A DNA stretch of 63,903 nucleotides from Palleronia rufa (GCF_000743715.1 NZ_JQEY01000016.1:1-63903); one strand, 5' to 3'; positions 1 through 8,515 are shown, numbered from the stretch's first letter. Program-made: numbers and translations. Notes: a model not told the origin generated them from the letters alone.

Positions 1-639
1 GGGTGAGCAAGCTCCGCGACCTCACACCAAAGGCGCCGAAGCCTGCGCACAAGCCTTTCAGGGCCTATGAGCCCGGCTATCTGCATGTCGACGTGAAATA
101 CCTGCCGCAGATGCCGGACGAGCAGCGGCGACGCTACCTCTTCGTGGCGATTGACCGTGCGACCCGATGGGTCTTCGTCCGCATCTACCCAGCGAAGACG
201 GCCGCCAACGCGCGCCGCTTCCTGCGTGACCTGGAGCGCGCCGCGCCGATGAAGATCACACGTGTTCTCACCGACAACGGCAAGGAGTTCACCGACCGGC
301 TGTTCGGCCTGCGCAAGCGCGCGGCCACGGGCAACCACGAGTTCGACCGCCTCTGTGCCGACCTCGGGATCGAGCATCGCCTCGCACCACCGATGCGGCC
401 GCAAACCAACGGCATGGTGGAGCGCTTCAACGGGCGGATCGAGGACGTCCTGCAGAGTCATCGCTTCCGATCAGGCGAGGACCTTGAGCAGACGATCCTG
501 CGCTATGTCCGCCTCTACAACGGCCAGCTCCCGCAATCCGTCCTGAAGGGCAGAACGCCTATCGACGCCCTCAAGGACTGGCATCGCCAAAAGCCAAGGC
601 TCTTCAAAAAGCGGCCATACAATCAAGCGGGATCTGACA
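1..639 (+). mobile_element. Right-hand part of an IS481-type insertion sequence (cut by window edge)
   Basis: The window opens inside an insertion sequence. Its transposase runs to base 644, and a likely right terminal repeat (TCAAGCGGGATCTGACA, 623-639) overlaps the last codons of the gene. The end TGACA fits the IS481/IS3-like TGT...ACA rule. The left end and any target duplication lie outside the window, so the boundary is inferred from the repeat-like end only. Confidence 0.6.
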
Positions 640-644
640 GCTAG
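3..644 (+). CDS. IS481-type DDE transposase, 5'-truncated by the window
   Basis: This is the integrase-core (rve) half of a DDE transposase, which cuts and joins the ends of its own insertion sequence. The catalytic positions are visible: D of HVDVKYL near residue 30, D of VLTDNGKEF near residue 91, and E of NGMVERFNGR near residue 140. The tail, with an ARLYN-like YVRLYNGQLPQ and a TPIDAL motif, is typical of IS481/IS3-group proteins. The first in-frame GTG at base 3 is unlikely to be the real start, because the N-terminal helix-turn-helix of the family is missing and must lie upstream of the window. No internal stop is seen, so the gene may be intact. The stop lies 63 bases before the next gene. 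Confidence 0.85.
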   Translation: MSKLRDLTPKAPKPAHKPFRAYEPGYLHVDVKYLPQMPDEQRRRYLFVAIDRATRWVFVRIYPAKTAANARRFLRDLERAAPMKITRVLTDNGKEFTDRLFGLRKRAATGNHEFDRLCADLGIEHRLAPPMRPQTNGMVERFNGRIEDVLQSHRFRSGEDLEQTILRYVRLYNGQLPQSVLKGRTPIDALKDWHRQKPRLFKKRPYNQAGSDS

Positions 645-707
645 GCTGATGGCCAGACGCGCGCCCGGCCGCTTGCCGGGTGCCCATACATTCAAGGGAG
701 GATCGAC

Positions 708-2006
708 ATGACCAGGACAGGACTGCTTTCCGCGACGATTCTGGGCGCCGCGCTGGCGCTGAGCGCTCCGGCCGCCGCGCAGGACAAGCCAGAAAGCCTC
801 AAGATCGGCATCACCACGTTTCTGACCGGGCCGGCCTCGGTCTTCGGTGTGCCCGCCCGGGACGCGGCCGAGATGCTGATCGAACAGATCAATGCGGACG
901 GCGGCATCGGCGGTGTGCCGGTCGAAGCCAGCTTCATCGACGAGGGCGCGGGCGGCGAGGCGCTGACCACCGAATACCGCCGCCAGGTCGAAGACGAGGG
1001 CGCGGATGTCATGCTGGCCGCGATCTCCTCGGGCAACTGCACGCAGCTGGCCCCTCTGGCCGAAGATTTGCAGGTCATCAACCTGATGTGGGATTGCGGC
1101 ACCCAGCGGATCTTCGAGGAGGGCGACTACACCTACGTGTTCCGCACCCAGGCCAACGCCACCCCGGAGATGCTGGCCAGCGTCCTCTACCTGCTCCGGC
1201 AAAAGCCCGACTTCCAGACCATCGCCGTGGTGAATCAGGACTACGCCTGGGGGCGCGACAGCTGGGACATCTTCTCGACCGCGCTGAAGGCCCTGAAGCC
1301 GGACGTGGAAATCGTCGGAGAGTTCTTTCCGGCTTTCGGCGCGCCGGACTATTCCACGGAAATCTCACGCCTGTCGGCCATGCGGCCGGACGTGATTCTG
1401 TCCACCTCATGGGGCGGCGATCTGGATACGTTCGTGCAGCAGGCCGCGCAACGGGGACTGATGAACCAGTCCACCTTCGTGCTTCCGCTGGCGGAAAGCT
1501 CGCTGGAGCGGCTGGGCACTGCGCTGCCCGACGCCGTCATCGTCGGCGCGCGGGGCGACCACTATTTCCAGCACCCCGAAATGGTCGGCCAGGAGGGGTT
1601 CGACAGTTTCGTGGCCGATTTCCGCGATCGGACCGGCGCCTACCCGATCTATTCGGTCTTCCACATGGCGCAGGCCCTGTCGGCGCTGGAAGCGGCCTAT
1701 GAGACGGCCATCGAGCAGAACGGCGTAGAATGGCCGACGGAGGAACAGGTGATCGCCACTCTCGAAGGGATGGAGTTTCAAGGGTTCGGGCGGCCGGTGA
1801 CCATACGTGCGGATCACCAAGGCGTCGAGGCGCAGCTTCTGGGGACGACCACCACCGACAACGACCTCGGATTCGCTTCCCTGACCGATATCGCCATCTA
1901 CGACGGCGGGCCGCTGACGACCCCGGTTGGCGAGAATTCGATCGAATGGATCGAAGCGCTCGACCCGTCCTTCGTGGATCAGGTCACGCCGACGACCTTC
2001 GACTGA
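708..2006 (+). CDS. Branched-chain amino acid-type ABC transporter substrate-binding protein
   Basis: This is a periplasmic solute receptor of the LivJ/LivK (peripla_BP_6) family, 432 residues. It has a clear Sec signal peptide (MTRTGLLSATILGAALAL, cleavage expected after the Ala-rich AAAQ near residue 25). The following segment LKIGITTFLTGPASVFG is the family's first beta strand and ligand loop. The ATG is preceded by GGGAGG at a normal distance. It is the first gene of a five-gene transporter operon continued by an SDR and a hydratase. The substrate is not readable: the family carries branched-chain amino acids, amides, urea, aromatic acids and others. The co-transcribed enzymes hint at an organic acid. 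Confidence 0.9.
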   Translation: MTRTGLLSATILGAALALSAPAAAQDKPESLKIGITTFLTGPASVFGVPARDAAEMLIEQINADGGIGGVPVEASFIDEGAGGEALTTEYRRQVEDEGADVMLAAISSGNCTQLAPLAEDLQVINLMWDCGTQRIFEEGDYTYVFRTQANATPEMLASVLYLLRQKPDFQTIAVVNQDYAWGRDSWDIFSTALKALKPDVEIVGEFFPAFGAPDYSTEISRLSAMRPDVILSTSWGGDLDTFVQQAAQRGLMNQSTFVLPLAESSLERLGTALPDAVIVGARGDHYFQHPEMVGQEGFDSFVADFRDRTGAYPIYSVFHMAQALSALEAAYETAIEQNGVEWPTEEQVIATLEGMEFQGFGRPVTIRADHQGVEAQLLGTTTTDNDLGFASLTDIAIYDGGPLTTPVGENSIEWIEALDPSFVDQVTPTTFD

Positions 2007-2050
2007 TCCCGGACCCCCTGACCGGGACCGGACACCGAACCATGGCCGGC

Positions 2051-2073
2051 CCGCCCCCCCGGGGGGGGGGCGG
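2051..2073 (+). terminator. Very strong GC hairpin between the SBP and permease genes
   Basis: CCGCCCCCCC (2051-2060) is followed by three G and its perfect complement GGGGGGGCGG (2064-2073), a ten-pair stem with a three-base loop. It has no T-run after it. It sits in the 90-base gap between the receptor and the first permease, so it more likely blocks 3' exonucleases or partly attenuates transcription than ends it fully. The homopolymer runs could also hide a sequencing length error. Confidence 0.5.
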
Positions 2074-2096
2074 CCCCCGGGCGAAAGCAGGACCAC

Positions 2097-3002
2097 ATGA
2101 CCGGCGCGACCATCCTTTTGGCCATCTTCGACGGCGTCGCCTACGCGGCGCTGGTCTTCATGGTGGCGGTGGGGCTGACGCTGATCTTCGGCGTGCTCAG
2201 GATCCTCAACGTCGCCCACGGCTCGCTCTATGCCATCGGCGCGTATCTCACGGCATCTATCGGCGGTGCGATCTTCGCGATGGGCTGGTCGCCGGTGCTG
2301 GCCTTTCCGCTGATGCTGGTGTCGGCCGCGCTGGTGGGCGTCCTGCTGGGCGCACCGATGGAGCGGCTGCTCTTGCGGCGGATCTATCACCGGCCGGAGG
2401 TGCTGCAACTGCTGGTCACCTTCGCGGTGTTCATGATTCTTGAGGACGTGCAGCGCCTGGTCTGGGGCAACCAGCCCTATTTCGAAAGCTCGGCGCTCGC
2501 GCTTCTGGGCAATGTGCAGGTCTTCGGCGTCTATTACACCGTCTATCAGCTGATCCTGCTGCCGCTTGTGGCCATCGCCACACTGATCGGGCTGCGGCTC
2601 TTCCTGCGCCGGACCCTGACCGGCAAGCTCATCACCGCCGTGACCGAGGACCGCGAGGCCGCGCAATCCATCGGCATCGACGCCGACCGGGTCTATTTGC
2701 TGACCTTCGTTCTGGGCGCGGCCCTGGCCGGTCTGGGCGGCGCGCTGGCGTCTCCGACAACCTCCGTGCTGCCCGGGATCGGAGCAGAGATGATCGTGCT
2801 TTCTTTTGCCGTGGTCGCCACCGCGGGACTGGGCCAGATCGAGGGGGCCGCGCTGACCGCGCTGATGATCGGGCTGGGCCGGTCCTTCGCCGTCTATCTC
2901 TTCCCGGAGCTGCAGGTGCTGGTGCCGTACCTCATCATGCTCGCGGTCCTGCTGATCCGCCCCGAGGGGCTGTTCGGCAGCCCCGCGGCGCGCAAGATCT
3001 GA
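2097..3002 (+). CDS. livH: Branched-chain amino acid-type ABC permease (LivH-like)
   Basis: Inner-membrane permease of 301 residues, with about eight hydrophobic segments and the LivH hallmark near the N-terminus, GLTLIFGVLRILNVAHGSLYAIGAY (recognisable as the GLxLIxGxxxxxNxAHG pattern). The EAA-like cytoplasmic loop that contacts the ATPases is the DREAAQSIGIDADRVY region near residue 190. The start is ATG 2097, with an AGGA-type ribosome site just upstream. It pairs with the LivM-like protein 10 bases downstream to form the channel. The gene name describes the family, not a proven substrate. Confidence 0.9.
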   Translation: MTGATILLAIFDGVAYAALVFMVAVGLTLIFGVLRILNVAHGSLYAIGAYLTASIGGAIFAMGWSPVLAFPLMLVSAALVGVLLGAPMERLLLRRIYHRPEVLQLLVTFAVFMILEDVQRLVWGNQPYFESSALALLGNVQVFGVYYTVYQLILLPLVAIATLIGLRLFLRRTLTGKLITAVTEDREAAQSIGIDADRVYLLTFVLGAALAGLGGALASPTTSVLPGIGAEMIVLSFAVVATAGLGQIEGAALTALMIGLGRSFAVYLFPELQVLVPYLIMLAVLLIRPEGLFGSPAARKI

Positions 3003-3012
3003 GGTCCAGCAC

Positions 3013-3987
3013 ATGTCCGTCCGCCTGATCCTTCCAGCCCTTGCCATCGTCGCCCTGGCGCTGGTCCCGCCCCTGGCGCCATTCCTCCAGGTGCTGCTGA
3101 CGCTGGCCATGGCCAAGGGTATCGCGGTGATGGGTGTGACCCTGCTGCTCCGGGCCGGACAGGTCAGCTTCGGACACGCGCTGTTTTTCGGCATCGCCGC
3201 CTACGGGGCCGCGTTCCTTGCCGCCTCGCCGCTGGACGACCTGCTGCTGCTCTTGCTGGCGGGCGCGCTGGGCGCCGGGATCGCGGGGGTACTCGTGGGC
3301 CTGTTCGTGGTCCGCTACCGGGGTATCTTCTTCGGGATGCTGAACCTGGCGTTCTCGATGATCTTCTGGTCGATTCTGGAGAAGTTCTATTACGTCACCG
3401 GCGGCGCGGACGGGCTGCGCCTGCCGCGCCCGTCCGTCGCGTTCATCGAGATGGACCGAGGTCCCTATGAGGTGCTGCTTTACTATGCGTCGCTTCTGCT
3501 GGCCATCGCGCTCGGCTGGTTCGTCGTGCGGTTCCTTGCCAGCCCCGTGGGCCAGCTCTTCCAGACCGTCAAGACCAACGAGACGCGGCTGGAATACCTC
3601 GGCGTCTCGGCCCGGCGGACGCTGCTGAAGGGCTACGTGCTTTCGGCGGTGCTCTGCGGTGTCGGCGGCGTGCTGATGGCTGCTGCCCAAGGCATCGTGA
3701 CGCCCAGCTACGCCTACTGGATCCGGTCGGGGGAAATGGTGTTCATCGCCGTCCTGGGCGGGGCGGGGTCGGTCGTGGGCGCCTTCGCCGGGTCCATCGC
3801 CTATGAACTGGTGCGCAGCTACGCCGCCGCCTTCGCGGCCGATGCCTGGCAGATGGTGCTGGGCGGATTCCTGTTGGCCATCATCCTCTTCGCGCCGGGC
3901 GGTCTGGTGGGGATCTACGCGGCATTTGCCGACCGGATCGGGGCCAGGCGCGCCAAGTCCGCATCGAAGAAGGAGGCCGGGACATGA
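3013..3987 (+). CDS. livM: Branched-chain amino acid-type ABC permease (LivM-like)
   Basis: Second inner-membrane permease, 324 residues. It carries the LivM/LivH family signature GQVSFGHALFFGIAAYGAA (near residues 50-68) and a conserved loop ETRLEYLGVSARR that should dock on the ATPases. Many hydrophobic helices run from the N-terminus to near residue 305, followed by a short basic tail. Its stop overlaps the next start as ATGA (3984-3987), so the ATPase is probably translationally coupled. Confidence 0.9.
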   Translation: MSVRLILPALAIVALALVPPLAPFLQVLLTLAMAKGIAVMGVTLLLRAGQVSFGHALFFGIAAYGAAFLAASPLDDLLLLLLAGALGAGIAGVLVGLFVVRYRGIFFGMLNLAFSMIFWSILEKFYYVTGGADGLRLPRPSVAFIEMDRGPYEVLLYYASLLLAIALGWFVVRFLASPVGQLFQTVKTNETRLEYLGVSARRTLLKGYVLSAVLCGVGGVLMAAAQGIVTPSYAYWIRSGEMVFIAVLGGAGSVVGAFAGSIAYELVRSYAAAFAADAWQMVLGGFLLAIILFAPGGLVGIYAAFADRIGARRAKSASKKEAGT

Positions 3988-4736
3988 GCGACGCCTTGCT
4001 CGAAGCCCGTGGGCTTGAGATCCGGTTCGGCGGCGTGGTCGCGGCGGATGACGTGAATCTGCGCATCGAGGAAGGCCGGAACCTTGCGATCATCGGACCG
4101 AACGGCGCGGGCAAGACCACGTTCCTGAACATCTGCACCGGCTGGATCAAGCCCACCAGGGGCACCGTCCTGTTCCGTGGCAAGGACGTGACCAGGCTTG
4201 CCCCGCGCGACATCGTGCGCCGTGGCGTGGCGCGTGCATTCCAGATCCCGCAGCTGTTCACAGAGCATACCGCGATGGAGAACATGCTGATCGCCGCCTC
4301 CGCCCGCACCGGACGGCAGTCGCCGCTTCTGGACATGCACGACATGCCGGAGCGCGAGGAAATGGCGCGGCTGCTGGAGATGGTCGGCTGCGACCGCGTG
4401 GCCGACCGCCCCGTGGTGGAACTGTCCGAAGGCCAGCGCAAGCTGATCGACATCGCCGTGGCGCTGGCGCTGAAACCGGCCCTGCTGCTGATGGACGAGC
4501 CGACCTCCGGCGTGGCGTCGTCCGAGAAGTTCGAGATCATGGAGATCCTGGTCAAGGCGCTGGGCAGGGCCGACGTGACGGCCGTTTTCGTCGAGCACGA
4601 CATGGGCATCGTCGAGAACTACGCCGATGAGGTCGCGGTCTGGAACGCCGGCGCCGTGCAGATGCGCGGCACGCCCCAGGAGATCCTGAAGCACCCCGAC
4701 GTGATCCGCGACGTCATCGGTGAGGAGATCGCCTGA
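3984..4736 (+). CDS. livG: Branched-chain amino acid-type ABC ATPase (LivG-like)
   Basis: Cytoplasmic ATPase of the HAAT transporter family, 250 residues. Walker A is GPNGAGKT (38-45), the ABC signature is LSEGQ, and Walker B is LLLMDEPTSG with the D-loop following. The switch histidine is in VFVEHDMG. The length is normal. It overlaps livM by 4 bases and the next ATPase by 1 base (TGATG), so the two ATPases are translated as a coupled pair and should form the heterodimeric motor. Confidence 0.92.
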   Translation: MSDALLEARGLEIRFGGVVAADDVNLRIEEGRNLAIIGPNGAGKTTFLNICTGWIKPTRGTVLFRGKDVTRLAPRDIVRRGVARAFQIPQLFTEHTAMENMLIAASARTGRQSPLLDMHDMPEREEMARLLEMVGCDRVADRPVVELSEGQRKLIDIAVALALKPALLLMDEPTSGVASSEKFEIMEILVKALGRADVTAVFVEHDMGIVENYADEVAVWNAGAVQMRGTPQEILKHPDVIRDVIGEEIA

Positions 4737-5404
4737 TGCTGCGCATCGAGAACGCCGACGTGTTCATTGCCAACGTACCGATCCTGCGGAAGCTGAACGT
4801 GGATATCGCGGATTCGGACACCGTGGCGCTGATCGGGCGCAACGGGGCGGGCAAGACCACGACCCTGCGCTCGGTCATGGGGTTCACGGATGTGCGCGGA
4901 AAGGTGTTCATCGACGGGCAGGATGTGACCAGGATGAAGCCGTCCCGCCGCCCGTCGCTGGGCGTCGGCTACGCGCCGGAGGACCGGCGGCTGTTTTCCG
5001 GCTTCACGGTCGAGGAGAACATCACCCTTCCCGGCGCGGTGGCGAAGCTGGACAGGGCAGAGGTCGCCGCGCGGCTCGACAAGATCTACACCATCCTGCC
5101 GGAGCTTGCCGAGATGGCCGACCGCCCCGCCGGTGCCGTGTCGGGCGGGCAGGGCAAGATGGTGGCGCTGGGCCGCGCACTCATGGTCGGCACGCGATTG
5201 TTGATGCTGGATGAGCCGTTTCAAGGCCTCGCCCCGGCGCTGGCCCAGCGCTATGCCGAGGCGCTGGGCAAGCTGCGCGACGTGGACCGCGATGTCACAC
5301 TCATCATCACCGAATCGAACCCGGCCCTGTTGAAGACCATCGCCCGCCGCACGCTGGTCATCGAGCGGGGCGAGATCGCCGAAGCGGCACCGGAAACCGC
5401 CTAA
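4736..5404 (+). CDS. livF: Branched-chain amino acid-type ABC ATPase (LivF-like)
   Basis: Second ATPase, 222 residues, a little shorter than E. coli LivF. Walker A is GRNGAGKT (34-41), the signature is VSGGQGKMV, and Walker B is LLMLDEPFQGL. Instead of the usual His after the last strand, the switch region reads IITESNP. Many LivF proteins have Glu-Gln-Asn here (EQN), so the loss of His is a family trait and not a defect. The TGATG junction couples it to the preceding gene. Confidence 0.9.
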   Translation: MLRIENADVFIANVPILRKLNVDIADSDTVALIGRNGAGKTTTLRSVMGFTDVRGKVFIDGQDVTRMKPSRRPSLGVGYAPEDRRLFSGFTVEENITLPGAVAKLDRAEVAARLDKIYTILPELAEMADRPAGAVSGGQGKMVALGRALMVGTRLLMLDEPFQGLAPALAQRYAEALGKLRDVDRDVTLIITESNPALLKTIARRTLVIERGEIAEAAPETA

Positions 5405-5425
5405 ACCCCTATCGGGAGAAACAGG

Positions 5426-6175
5426 ATGCGACTGAAAGACAAGATCTGCCTCATCACCGGCGCCGCCTCCGGCTTCGGCGAAGGGATGGCCCATAAATTC
5501 ACCGACGAAGGCGCAAGGGTCGCGGTGGTGGACATGAACGGCGACGGGGCCGGCAAGGTCGCGTCCGACGTGGGCCGCGGGGCCATTGCCGTGACCTGCG
5601 ACGTCACCAGCGGCGAAGAGGTCGAAGCCGCCGTCGCCCGCGTGGCAGAGGAATTCGGCCGCATCGACGTGGTGGTGAACAACGCCGGCTGGTCTAACAA
5701 GAACGCGCCTCTGATGGAGACCGACGAGGCCACCATGCGCAAGCTCTACGACGTCAACGTCATGTCGATCTTCCACATGACCAAGTCCATCGTGCCGCGC
5801 TGGCGCGACGGGTCCGGCGGGGTGATGGTGAACATCGGCAGCACCGCCGGCATCCGCCCCCGGCCCGGCCTGACCTGGTACAACTCCTCCAAGGGTGCCG
5901 CGAACCTGATGACCAAATCGCTGGCCGTTGAGCTGGCCCCCGACGGGATCCGCGTCTGCGGTATCGCGCCGGTGATCGGCGTGACGGCGCTGCTGGAGAA
6001 CTTCATGGGTTTGCCCGACACGCCGGAGAACCGCGCCAAATTCCTGGCCACCATCCCGCTGGGCCGCATGTCGGAGCCGCGCGACGTGGCCAATGCGGCG
6101 GCGTTCCTCGCCTCGGACGAGGCAGCGTTCCTGACCGGCGTGGTGCTAGAGGTCGACGGCGGACGCACGGTCTGA
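5426..6175 (+). CDS. SDR-family oxidoreductase (3-oxoacyl-ACP reductase/glucose dehydrogenase type)
   Basis: Classical short-chain dehydrogenase of 249 residues. The nucleotide-binding motif is TGAASGFG (11-18), followed by an acidic residue at the end of beta-2 (VVDMNGD) that favours NAD. NNAG is present (VVVNNAGWS), the catalytic Ser lies in NIGSTAG, and the catalytic Tyr-Lys is YNSSK. It probably oxidises or reduces a hydroxy/keto acyl group. It follows the transporter by 21 bases with a GGGAG ribosome site, and its stop overlaps the next start (TGATG), so it belongs to the same operon. The substrate is unknown. Confidence 0.88.
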   Translation: MRLKDKICLITGAASGFGEGMAHKFTDEGARVAVVDMNGDGAGKVASDVGRGAIAVTCDVTSGEEVEAAVARVAEEFGRIDVVVNNAGWSNKNAPLMETDEATMRKLYDVNVMSIFHMTKSIVPRWRDGSGGVMVNIGSTAGIRPRPGLTWYNSSKGAANLMTKSLAVELAPDGIRVCGIAPVIGVTALLENFMGLPDTPENRAKFLATIPLGRMSEPRDVANAAAFLASDEAAFLTGVVLEVDGGRTV

Positions 6176-6993
6176 TGGACGCGGCGATCCAGCAGGAGTG
6201 CAAGGCCTACGTGGGCCGCCGCCGCGTCGCGGAGGATCCGATGCCCCCGGCACCGGCGGAGAAGCTGGCGACGATCCTGCAAAGCGGGATGCCCGCCGAC
6301 GGTCTGCCGCCCACCTGGCACTGGGTCTATTTCACCGCCGCCGTTCCGCCCGCCGACATCGGCCACGACGGTCACGAACGGCTGGGACTGTTCCTGCCCC
6401 CGGCGCCATTCCAGCGCCGGATGTGGGCCGCCGGCAGGATCGAGATGCACCGACCGCTGGCGCTTGGGCTCCGGGCGCAGCGGGTCTCGACCATCGAGGA
6501 CGTCTCCTTCAAGACCGGCGCCTCGGGCGATCTCTGCTTCGTCACGATCCGCCACGACATCTCCCAGGGCGGGCAGACCCGTATCACCGAGCATCAGACG
6601 GTGGTCTATCGCGACAGGGGGCTTGCCGTCTCCGCCCCACGCCATCCGGACGATCCGGTGCCGCAAGGCTACGTTGTCCACCCCGATACGACGCTCGTCG
6701 CCTATTCCGCGGTCACCCAGAACGGCCACCGCATCCACTGGGACCGGGACTTCTGCCGCGACGCGGAGGGGTATCCCAGCCTGGTGGTCCACGGCCCCTT
6801 GATGGCGACAGAGCTATGCGACGCGATGCGCGACGGGCTGGCGCCCTGCCGTTTCGCGTTCCGCGCCACGGCGCCGGTCTTCGACACGACGCTCGTGCGC
6901 CTGATTCCGGGACAGCCCGGCAGCCCGCGCCAGGGCCGGATCGAGCGGTCGGACGGCGAGACGGCGATGACCGCCACATGGGAGGCGATCTGA
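6175..6993 (+). CDS. MaoC/HTD2-like acyl-CoA hydratase (mesaconyl-C4-CoA hydratase-like)
   Basis: A 272-residue protein resembling the hot-dog-fold hydratases that COG3777 groups with mesaconyl-C4-CoA hydratase and fungal/mitochondrial HTD2. Features supporting this are a long N-terminal hot dog with WHWVYF and an RRMWAAG segment, and a C-terminal hot dog with the NGHRIHWDRDF and LVVHGPLMA motifs that carry the catalytic region. Translation is coupled to the SDR (TGATG). A beta-hydroxyacyl-CoA dehydratase beside an SDR and, across the convergent gap, a CoA-transferase suggests a small acyl-CoA pathway. The precise substrate is not readable. Confidence 0.7.
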   Translation: MDAAIQQECKAYVGRRRVAEDPMPPAPAEKLATILQSGMPADGLPPTWHWVYFTAAVPPADIGHDGHERLGLFLPPAPFQRRMWAAGRIEMHRPLALGLRAQRVSTIEDVSFKTGASGDLCFVTIRHDISQGGQTRITEHQTVVYRDRGLAVSAPRHPDDPVPQGYVVHPDTTLVAYSAVTQNGHRIHWDRDFCRDAEGYPSLVVHGPLMATELCDAMRDGLAPCRFAFRATAPVFDTTLVRLIPGQPGSPRQGRIERSDGETAMTATWEAI

Positions 6994-7021
6994 GGCTTGT
7001 GGGACGGGCCGCGCTGGGGAA

Positions 7022-7037
7022 CCGCAAAGCCTTGCGG
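7022..7037 (+). terminator. Possible weak terminator hairpin after the liv-SDR-hydratase operon
   Basis: CCGCAA, tetraloop AGCC and TTGCGG form a six-pair hairpin 28 bases after the hydratase stop, followed by a CTCCCGGGAG palindrome (7048-7057). There is no T-tract. The 232-base gap to the convergent CoA-transferase holds nothing else that I recognise. Confidence 0.3.
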
Positions 7038-7225
7038 GCTGCGGCGGCTCCCGGGAGGTCTGGGAACGACCGGCGTGATTGAGCGCGGTGTTGTGCGGGG
7101 CGATACCGGTCATGCGGTGCGTGCCCACGTGGCCAGAGGGTGTTCGAGCCGGACGATAACCAAGTCGCGCCGGCGGCCGCTGCCGCCCCCCGGCCGCATG
7201 GATCGACCGGGCGGGCGTGTCCCGC

Positions 7226-8371
7226 TCACCCTACCGCGCCACTCTTCATCACCGTCTCGATCTTCGCGTCAGAGTAACCGAGTTTTCGCAGGATCGCCGG
7301 GGTCTGTGTTGCGGCATCGGGCATCTGCGGCGCGCGTGTATCCAACCCGTCGTAGCGCGGGGCCGGAGCGGGCTGCGTCACGCCAGAAACCTCCACGAAC
7401 GTGCCCCGCGCCGCGTTGTGGGGATGGCACGGCGCCTCGCGCAGGGACAGGACAGGCGCGTAACAGCCGTCCGAACCATCGAAAACCGCATCCCACGCGT
7501 CCCGGGTCCGCGTGCGAACCCGCGCGGCGATGCGGTCCTTGAGCTCGCCCCAGGCCGCCGGATCGTCCCTGCGCGAGAAGCCGGGATCTTCGGCCAGCCC
7601 CAGCCGCGCCAGCATCTCGTCGTGGAACTGGGGCTCGATCGCGCCAAGCGCGATATGGCGCCCGTCCGCGGTCTCGTACACGTCATAGTAGGGTGCGCCG
7701 CCGTCCAGCACGTTCGCGCCGCGCCGGTCCTGCCAGCGTCCCTGTCCCAGCAGCGTATGCATCATTGCCGTCAGCAGAGCCGATCCATCGGTCATCGCCG
7801 CGTCCACCACGCAGCCCCGGCCGGTGGCCTGCGCGCCAAGGATCCCGGACAGCAGGCCAAAGGCCAGCATCATGGCCCCGCCGCCGAAATCGCCCAGCAT
7901 GTTGAGCGGTGGCACCGGCGCCGCGTCCCGTCGCCCGATGGCGTGGAGCGCGCCGGAAAGTGCGATGTAGTTGATGTCATGCCCGGCGCGCCCCGCCCAG
8001 GGCCCGCTCTGCCCCCAGCCGGTCATGCGCCCGTAGACGAGCCGTGGGTTGATCCGGTGGACCGTTTCCGGGCCCAGCCCCAGCCGCTCCATCACACCGG
8101 GACGGAAGCCTTCGACCAGCGCATCGGCCGTGGCCAGCAGATCCAGCAGCACGGCACGCCCCGCCTCGGACTTCAGGTCCACCGACATGCGGCTGCGAGA
8201 GCGCAGCAGGATGTCGGTTTCGGCCGCGCTCTCCAGCCCGCCTTTCGTGCCGCCGGGACGCTCGACCCGGATCACCTCCGCCCCATGATCGGCCAGCATC
8301 ATGCAGGCGAACGGTCCCGGGCCGATACCGGCGAATTCGACGACCCGGAGGCCCTCCAGCGGATATGCCAT
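7226..8371 (-). CDS. CaiB/BaiF family CoA-transferase
   Basis: Type III CoA-transferase / alpha-methylacyl-CoA racemase family, 381 residues from the chosen start. The N-terminus MAYPLEGLRVVEFAGIGPGPFACMMLAD is the family opening (LxGxRVxxxxxxxxGPxxxxxLADxGA). DLKSEAGR and the catalytic-Asp segment LGDFGGGAMML (near residue 150) are present. The ATG at 8371 was chosen because it matches the family start and has GGAGG just upstream; the frame stays open 21 codons further but without homology. It may act as a racemase, or activate the acid imported or processed by the convergent liv operon. The stop faces the hydratase stop across 232 bases. Confidence 0.88.
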   Translation of the reverse strand: MAYPLEGLRVVEFAGIGPGPFACMMLADHGAEVIRVERPGGTKGGLESAAETDILLRSRSRMSVDLKSEAGRAVLLDLLATADALVEGFRPGVMERLGLGPETVHRINPRLVYGRMTGWGQSGPWAGRAGHDINYIALSGALHAIGRRDAAPVPPLNMLGDFGGGAMMLAFGLLSGILGAQATGRGCVVDAAMTDGSALLTAMMHTLLGQGRWQDRRGANVLDGGAPYYDVYETADGRHIALGAIEPQFHDEMLARLGLAEDPGFSRRDDPAAWGELKDRIAARVRTRTRDAWDAVFDGSDGCYAPVLSLREAPCHPHNAARGTFVEVSGVTQPAPAPRYDGLDTRAPQMPDAATQTPAILRKLGYSDAKIETVMKSGAVG

Positions 8372-8429
8372 GGCGGTTCCTCCCGGTTTGCGCCCGAGTA
8401 TTCCGGGACGACGGCCCGGGTGCAAGATC

Positions 8430-8497
8430 GACACGCGCCCGCGTCAGGCCAGCATTGACACGCGCCCGCGTCAGGCCAGCATTGACGCGCGCCTGCG
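8430..8497. repeat. 27-bp tandem repeat, two perfect copies plus a partial third
   Basis: The unit begins GACACGCGCCCGCGTCAGGC and ends CAGCATT. Copy one is 8430-8456, copy two 8457-8483, and a degenerate 14-base start of a third is 8484-8497. It fills the divergent gap between the CoA-transferase and the di-heme peroxidase gene and ends 18 bases before the peroxidase start. It could be a duplicated protein-binding site or replication slippage. Confidence 0.85.
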
Positions 8498-8515
8498 CCC
8501 GGGCAAACTGCGCCC

